Shown: positions 58,508 through 64,000 of the stretch, piece after piece
How positions within the stretch are numbered: the stretch's first letter is position 1
Layout: each line of letters opens with the position of its first letter
Source: Petrosia ficiformis
Taxonomy: Eukaryota; Porifera; Demospongiae; Haplosclerida; Petrosiidae
DNA: 64,000 nt
Direction: 5' to 3'
NCBI GenBank assembly: GCA_947044365.1
Contig: OX345646.1
Coordinates: 3,046,827-3,110,826 of the forward strand
Made by a program: the position numbers and the translations under genes
The notes under the pieces: generated by a model
The model's database searches: none
What the model was told of the DNA's origin: nothing
Seen by the model: only the letters and a program-made list of their open reading frames with translations

Positions 58508-60517
58508 ATGGCATCAGGTCCTGGTGAGTAGATTTTGTTGTATACTATAATTATATCCACGATATATTAGTAGTGTTGTTTAAATCACTGATCCCTAGTA
58601 TAGATAATGATATAATATTACAGAGGTTCTGCGATAAGGCTGGTATGTATTCTGGACAAGTAGGATCTTGCTCTTCATTTCTCTTGTGAAATTGGCGTAT
58701 CATAGCTGCCTTTCTGTCTATAGCTGCCAACCATCTCGGCCTTTGTTCTGGGTTTTTAGGGAAGCGGTAAAACTTAATTCAATCCATAGCCTTTGAAATA
58801 ACGGTTGGTACACCACAAAAACGCTTGACGATTGTGCATTATTTGTGCTACTCAAAATGGTGGCCACGTAATATTTTGACATCTCATGTCTGTTATGAAA
58901 TTTTGAGAAAAACAATTAAATAATAGAAGCACTGACAATTTGACTAGTGCTCCCAGTTTCCATTTACCAGACATTCACTAGATTTACTGAACAATGTCAG
59001 GCAGTTTCCATAGCATGTGATGTGAATATAATAATAATTATAATTATTATTATTATTATTATCATTATTATTATTATTATTATACACTGTATAATTAAAT
59101 ATGTAGTGGGGATATTTAACAACATTTTGATGTTGGTAAAAAAAAAATAACGAACAAAAAAAAAATTATCGTGTTGTATAGGCATTTTTGTTACTCCTTT
59201 TGAAACTGTATAATCATTATTATAGGTGGAAAAGAAAAGAGAGGAAGGGGATGTGGAGGACGAAACTTGAAGCCACATGGACTACCTCCAACCCACAGTA
59301 CTCAAGGACATAACCCTCACACTATTAATGTAAAAATATCTAAGGAAGGAGAGGTCACCTTTTCAGTTTCACAAGGTAGGATTGATCTACATGTGTATAA
59401 CAGTTATTAGCATACATTTGACGGTGAATTTGTGTGTAACGAGTTGTAAATGTACAAATTACAGATTAGACATCCTGTTGAATAATTACTAATTTGCCAT
59501 ATATAGCAGTCACTGGAGTAGAGTTTAAACTGTATAGTTTAATTCATATTAAATTATTAATTACAGGAGCCATTATAATAATTATAGTCACTTTGCAGAG
59601 TTATTACACATAATGATAATTATAGTATTCACTTAAATTTCATAATAATTGTGTATAGCACTATTAATTAATTTGGGTTTAGCAAGTATACATTACTTAA
59701 TTTACATAATAACAATTATAATAAAGTATTATAGCAAAGGCTTTTAAGAAAGCTCACATTTCACTTTGCAACTCACTATAATCAATCAAATTGGTTGTTA
59801 CCTTAGCTTAAAGGTATGTAATAAAAATTAATATAACACAATGCAAACTAGATCTGTTATATAACTGTAATTTTGAATTTTAATGTTTATATTCATTATT
59901 ATTTAGCAAATTTAATTCTCAGTATCATTCTATAGGTAGTTCTGGTCAATCTGATGTCTCGCAAAGGTTGTTGATAACGGCAGGTTTATTATTTTGTTAA
60001 AATTACATTTCTATTTCTTCTTGGACCCAGTACAAGTGAGAGTGTGAGAGGGAAACCGTACACTCCCAGGAGTGCAAAGAAGAGGTCAAGAGGGGAATAT
60101 AACACTCACAGGAGTACAAGAGGGGAATATAACACTTCTATGAGTACAAGAGGGGAATATAGCACTTCTATGAGTACAAGAGGGGAATATAGCACTTCTA
60201 TGAGTACAAGAGGGGAATATACCACTTCAGGGAGTACAAGAGGGGAACAGAAAACTACCAGAGGGAGCACAAGAAGGAGGCATAATACTCCTAGGAGTAC
60301 AAGAGGGAGTACGAGAGAACATCACATTTCCAGTAGTACAAGAGAGGAACATCACGCTACCATAACTACAAGACACGAGCATCATAGTTACACTACCAGG
60401 AGACCAAGTCCTAGAGGAAGAGGAGGATATGTGAGAAGAATGGGAAGAGGAGGGACATCATCTATTGCTTCATTGGCAGTCCCTCCAACTTTCAATGAGT
60501 GTCATTATCATTTATAA
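58508..60517 (+). CDS. Arg/Ser/Thr-rich tandem-repeat protein
   Basis: Exons 58508-58523 (MASGP), 59226-59375, 59936-59966 and 60031-60517 join in phase. The product is about 227 residues. The first part is basic and Gly-rich (GKEKRGRGCGGRN), then NVKISKEGEVTFSVSQG. The last exon carries about five 30-bp units coding STRGEYSTSM-like repeats, then STREEHH-type variants and an RG-rich end (SPRGRGGYVRRMGRGG). It ends at TAA 60515-60517. It is probably nuclear or RNA-associated by composition only. No known family was recognised. Confidence 0.6.
58640..58810 (-). pseudogene. THAP-type zinc finger fragment in the first intron
   Basis: The minus strand reads FYRFPKNPEQRPRWLAAIDR, then KAAMIRQFHKRNEEQDPTC. 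FYRFP plus a W spaced as in the THAP core is suggestive. The leading C-x-C part is not clear, and the frame breaks upstream. It may be a THAP/P-element remnant. Confidence 0.35.
59030..59087. repeat. (TTA)n microsatellite
   Basis: An ATTATTATTATT run, preceded by AATAATTATAATTATT, in the first intron of the gene at 58508. Confidence 0.9.
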
Positions 60518-60777
60518 AACTATCTATTGATATTTACTTTTAGACTCATACTGCAGTGGTATTGATCATATAAACTGTGTTGAAATCTTGACAATAATAT
60601 TGTGTAATTATAATAAGTGTGTAAACTCATGCATTTGCTGATTTCTCAAATATGAGCTAAAGAATGAACAGACTGAGGCGATATCTTCTGTATTGTCAGG
60701 TAGTGATATTTTGGTGGTCCTACTGACTAACTTTGGCAAATCTATGATTTACCAAGCATTTTCTTGGTTATCTGTGT

Positions 60778-61083
60778 TAGTCTCGCATAGCCAGACCCAT
60801 CACACTGCTAAGGTGGTACTAGGGAGTAGGCTAGTCTGGGGACCCGCCCCTTCGCAAAGGGGCGGGTCCCCATATTAGGAGTGGGCGGATGCGACTCCAA
60901 TCAGTTTCAATATTATATATGACACTAACCTGGTGTAATACTTGCGTAGCCAGCCCCTCCCCTCTAAACGAGGGAGAGGTTGTGTGTCTCGTTCCGAGAG
61001 CAGCTCTCGGAACGAGACACACAATAGCAATGTACCAGACCCTCTCCCTCGTTTAGAGGGGAGAGGCTGGCTATGCGAGACTA
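60778..61083. mobile_element. GC-rich foldback element with nested hairpins
   Basis: The TIR TAGTCTCGCATAGCCAG at 60778-60794 is exactly inverted at 61067-61083. Inside are a 15-bp perfect hairpin (60838-60852 with 60857-60871, GGGGACCCGCCCCTT) and a 21-bp perfect hairpin (60980-61000 with 61004-61024, TTGTGTGTCTCGTTCCGAGA). A further inverted pair, CCCTCTAAACGAGGGAGAGG and its complement, flanks the latter. No coding content is seen. GTGT occurs on both flanks. Confidence 0.75.
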
Positions 61084-61351
61084 GTGTAATGCCAACCTTC
61101 ATATCTTCTGATCAGCTTTATATTGTCCTGTAATTGAAGAAATATGTTAAAATCGCCATTTTTCCAATCGCAATAAGTACAAAACCAAGAAAGCCACGCC
61201 CACCAATCATGGCGTGCACCAAGTACAATGCATTTTGAGAAAACAAATAGAGCCGTTTTCTGAAAATTCATTTTACTTTTATAGTTACAAGAGGCTGAAG
61301 AAAGCTGAATTCTGTAGCTTTTCACTGAAACCATAAAATTTACCTTTCTAG

Positions 61352-61476
61352 GCACTATCAAACTCCGATCCTTCTCATACAGCAACTACAGTTACCCTGC
61401 CAGAGTTTCCTACCCACCGCCCGTGGATAAACTATCCATCAGTGAAAACATTTAGGCCCAATAATTATACCCCCGG
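61352..61476 (+). CDS. Exon candidate upstream of the Kelch exon
   Basis: It follows an acceptor CCTTTCTAG and reads NSDPSHTATTVTLPEFPTHR, then PWINYPSVKTFRPNNYTP to a donor GG|GTGGGT at 61477. The frame stays open past the donor to 61657. The composition is protein-like and Pro/Tyr-containing, with no known domain. Its link to the exon at 62426 is unproved, because the phases (2 against 0) need another exon between. Confidence 0.35.
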
Positions 61477-61809
61477 GTGGGTGTGGCTTCCAACAAATAC
61501 CAGATTGTATGCTTGCAAGACTAGAGTTTCATCTACCCTTCTCCCTTGTACAACCTTCAGCAGAATGAAAAGTACAAAGATAACGGCATTAGAATTGATT
61601 TCCAGCCTGTCCTATCCAAGTCAAGGTAGCTCCTACAGCAAAACAATTGTAACTTGAGACATTGGTATTAGGTATGGGCATAGACAGAATTTTAGAAGCA
61701 GGGGGGCTAGCTCATTTATTATTCATGACAGGTGTGATCTTTTTGCATTAAAAAAATAATTAATTATTGTCAATTTATTAATGTGCACAGTCTACTGTAG
61801 TATTTAGCT

Positions 61810-61830
61810 GGAGGGGGGGGGGGGGGGGAG
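61810..61830. repeat. Poly-G tract
   Basis: A GAGGGGGGGGGG-type run, the longest G run in the window, within an intron or spacer. Confidence 0.8.
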
Positions 61831-62425
61831 GGTGGTCTGCATTTAAACTAATTAAATTACTGAAATGTAACTCACAGCATTCGTGCTGGAAAGACAATTT
61901 GCCATTTGTGTAAAATTTACATAGCAGTAGGAAGACTGCAAGGCGAACCCTTTGAAAGTTTAATAGTCCGGACAGCCAATGCCCACATCTTTTTTCTGCC
62001 ACATTTTAAATATCAATGCCTTTTAACTTATTTTGTTCAACATAAGGCCTTCTAAGAAAACCACCGATACAAAAAGCATGATTTGTTAACTACAGGGAAG
62101 CAGTAGGGCAAGTGTTTAAAGGTGCAAAAGTCAGTACCAATGCTGTCTGTAGCTGTCAATTATGTGCTACATTAAAAATTAGTTGACGCCAAAGCAATTA
62201 ATGTAATTGACCACACCCATCATGAATATAATTAAACTCAGTAAAAAAATTTTGGGCTCAATTTGTGTGCCGATCAGGTCAAGTAACTACCCTAGTATGT
62301 AGTTACCTCTGTAAATAAATGGTACTCTATGCTCAAAACATTGGAATGGTAGTATAGAGAATGAAAGTGTGTCTAATGTATTCAAAACAATGGAATTTAG
62401 TATTTCTCACTCCTTTTATCATTAG

Positions 62426-62617
62426 ACTTGGGAAGAAGTAACCAAGACCTATTCAGCATACTGGCCATTAGCAAGAACTGGACATACTGCTACACTCATT
62501 TCTAGTTCTTTATTAATGAAGAATATGTTTGTAGCAGTGATTGGGGGTATGGATACTAGTGGACACGCATTGAATGATTTCTGGATTTTGGATGTAACTA
62601 ACTCCAAACATTACCGA
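62426..62617 (+). CDS. Kelch-repeat exon of a gene running off the right edge
   Basis: A 64-codon phase 0-0 exon after ATCATTAG. It reads TWEEVTKTYSAYWPLARTGH, then LMKNMFVAVIGGMDTSGHAL and NDFWILDVTNSK. R-x-GH, GG and the F-W-x-L-D pattern are the Kelch blade signature. Neighbouring blades must lie further right or in exons not recognised here. Confidence 0.65.
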
Positions 62618-62746
62618 GTAGGTTAATATACAAGTGTATAAGATTTATTTGTTGGTAAGCCATTGGTCAGAAACACAAAAAATGGACATTTTGTGTGTTG
62701 CTATTCAACTGAATTATGTATATTCAATATTAATTTTGCCAACAAC

Positions 62747-62850
62747 AGTGAAACCTCTATAATGCGGACACCATTGGGACCAGCTCAAAGTGTCCTTATT
62801 ATAGATGTGTCCTAATTTCAGAGGTTTATTATATTCTTTACCTATATTGT
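62747..62850 (+). repeat. pogo/Tigger-type repeat fragment
   Basis: CAGTGAAACCTCTATAATGC, then GGACACCATTGGGACCA and GTCCTAATTTCAGAGG, match the element at 27015. It abuts the broken end of the non-LTR element at 62865. Confidence 0.5.
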
Positions 62851-62864
62851 CAAAAACATTAGGT

Positions 62865-64000
62865 TTAGTGATCCATAAAGTTAGGATACCGAAAGTGCTC
62901 TAATGACAAACCATCCGGACCAGCTGATTTACTCATTTTTAACTTTCTTATCGCTGCAGTGACTTCCTTAACACTAATTTTATTTGTAAGAATTTCATCA
63001 TCATTATGGTAAGATAAACTGTGATATGCTTCAATTTCAGAAGAACTCAACTGAGGATCAATACAAGAAGATGCAAGTGTAGAGAAGTATTTCCAAAACT
63101 TTTCAACAATTTAATAATTTCAGTCTGGTCAGTAATTGTCTCGTTTCCTACGAAAAGCTTTTTACAGGTTGATTTCTGCTTACAGATTAATTTAAAATGA
63201 TATCTATCACCTTTTCTAAACATCCTATCTCTTTGCTGAATATCCTGACATTCTAAAATAGCATAACAGTTTGCAACACAACTATGTACTCTTTTATTTG
63301 CATTTTTCTTAACCTCATATAGAGGGCCCAATATTGGTCTACCACCTGCATTCCAACGCTTCCACACACTTTTACTAACATCACACAAATCTTTCAACTC
63401 AGGGCTATCAAATCTAGGTTTCGATTTATTTTTAACAAGAGGAAGGTAGTTTAGGGCAGCAGATTTCATGACATTACTAACATACACAATCTCATTATTT
63501 AACTCACTGATAGATTGACCAGCTATGCCAATCGAAGGTCTGGTGACAAGTGACACAGCCTCTGAATACAGGGTTATAGAATCCGATTCAACAGCTTGAG
63601 TCCTATTCAAATGGTTTTCAGTAGAATTAATCAATTCACAAATAACATTTAATGAAATCGAGATGGGCAAATGATCCGATAGATTTAAGGGATGTAACGG
63701 GTGAATAAGGCAGCTCAGAATTTCATTTGCTATAGACGAATTAGCAATGATGTAATCCAACATAGAACAACACGAGGTGGAGAAAAAAGTGTAATTTAGA
63801 CCACCACACACAGAGCTTTGGGAGACTATATAAAGTGAATGGGCATCAATAAAATCCATAACGAGTTGTTTTCGATCACAATGATGATTTACATTAGCAA
63901 AGTTTACATTGAAATCACCAGTAATTATCACAGGGTCATAAGATTTGTAGGCACTAACAGCACTCTGTAGATCTTGAAAATAGCTCAGATATTCATCACT
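62865..64000 (-). mobile_element. Non-LTR (LINE) retrotransposon, endonuclease and start of reverse transcriptase
   Basis: On the minus strand the endonuclease reads MIITGDFNVNFANVN, MLDYIIANSSI and LNLSDHLPI; GDFN and SDH are catalytic landmarks of the apurinic-type endonuclease. A linker of about 200 residues follows. A one-base shift near 63105 changes frame, after which FWKYFSTLASSC and LKMSKSAGPDGLSLEHFRY, the first reverse transcriptase block, end in a stop at 62865. The catalytic part is missing and the 5-prime part continues beyond 64000. It is probably inserted in an intron of the Kelch gene. Confidence 0.8.

Overview
This is an AT-rich eukaryotic window from an animal genome, most likely a sponge or another early-branching metazoan. 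That placement is inferred from the gene families, the spliced GT-AG exon structure and the dense mix of small transposons; no ribosomal or mitochondrial marker is present to prove it. Every gene here is split by introns, so open reading frames only mark exons, and the models below were assembled by hand from splice sites and reading phase.

Layout, left to right. 1-2988: repeats. 2989-12403 (+): a partial, rearranged second copy of an Abl-interactor (Abi) gene. It holds only the proline-rich middle exons, with an internal duplication and a premature stop. 13252-38691 (-): an adhesion GPCR of about 23 exons with a signal peptide, a Cys-rich N-terminus, EGF, HormR, GAIN/GPS, seven membrane segments and a short tail. 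A decayed Ty1/copia element (33.3-36.3 kb) and many MITEs lie in its introns. 38692-44697: a gene-poor spacer with inverted-repeat elements and coding debris. 44698-58141 (+): the full Abi gene, 10 exons and 705 codons, from the Abi helical domain to the SH3 domain; its introns carry three hAT-type elements and a BED-finger remnant. 58508-60517 (+): a small Arg/Ser/Thr-rich repeat protein. 61352-62617 (+): exon candidates, including a Kelch-repeat exon of a gene that probably runs off the right edge. 62865-64000 (-): a non-LTR retrotransposon, cut off early in the reverse transcriptase.

How the genes relate. Abi is a core subunit of the WAVE/SCAR complex that drives Arp2/3 actin assembly. The partial copy keeps the SH3/profilin-type polyproline tracts and the LKKT-like motifs but has neither the complex-assembly domain nor the SH3 domain in this window. 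The GPCR lies between the two Abi copies on the opposite strand, so the two copies are no longer adjacent.

The points most worth checking are the truncated and internally duplicated Abi copy, a GPCR transmembrane exon that sits inside a structure bounded by hAT-like terminal repeats with an exact 8-bp target duplication, and a frameshift in the GPCR GAIN domain.
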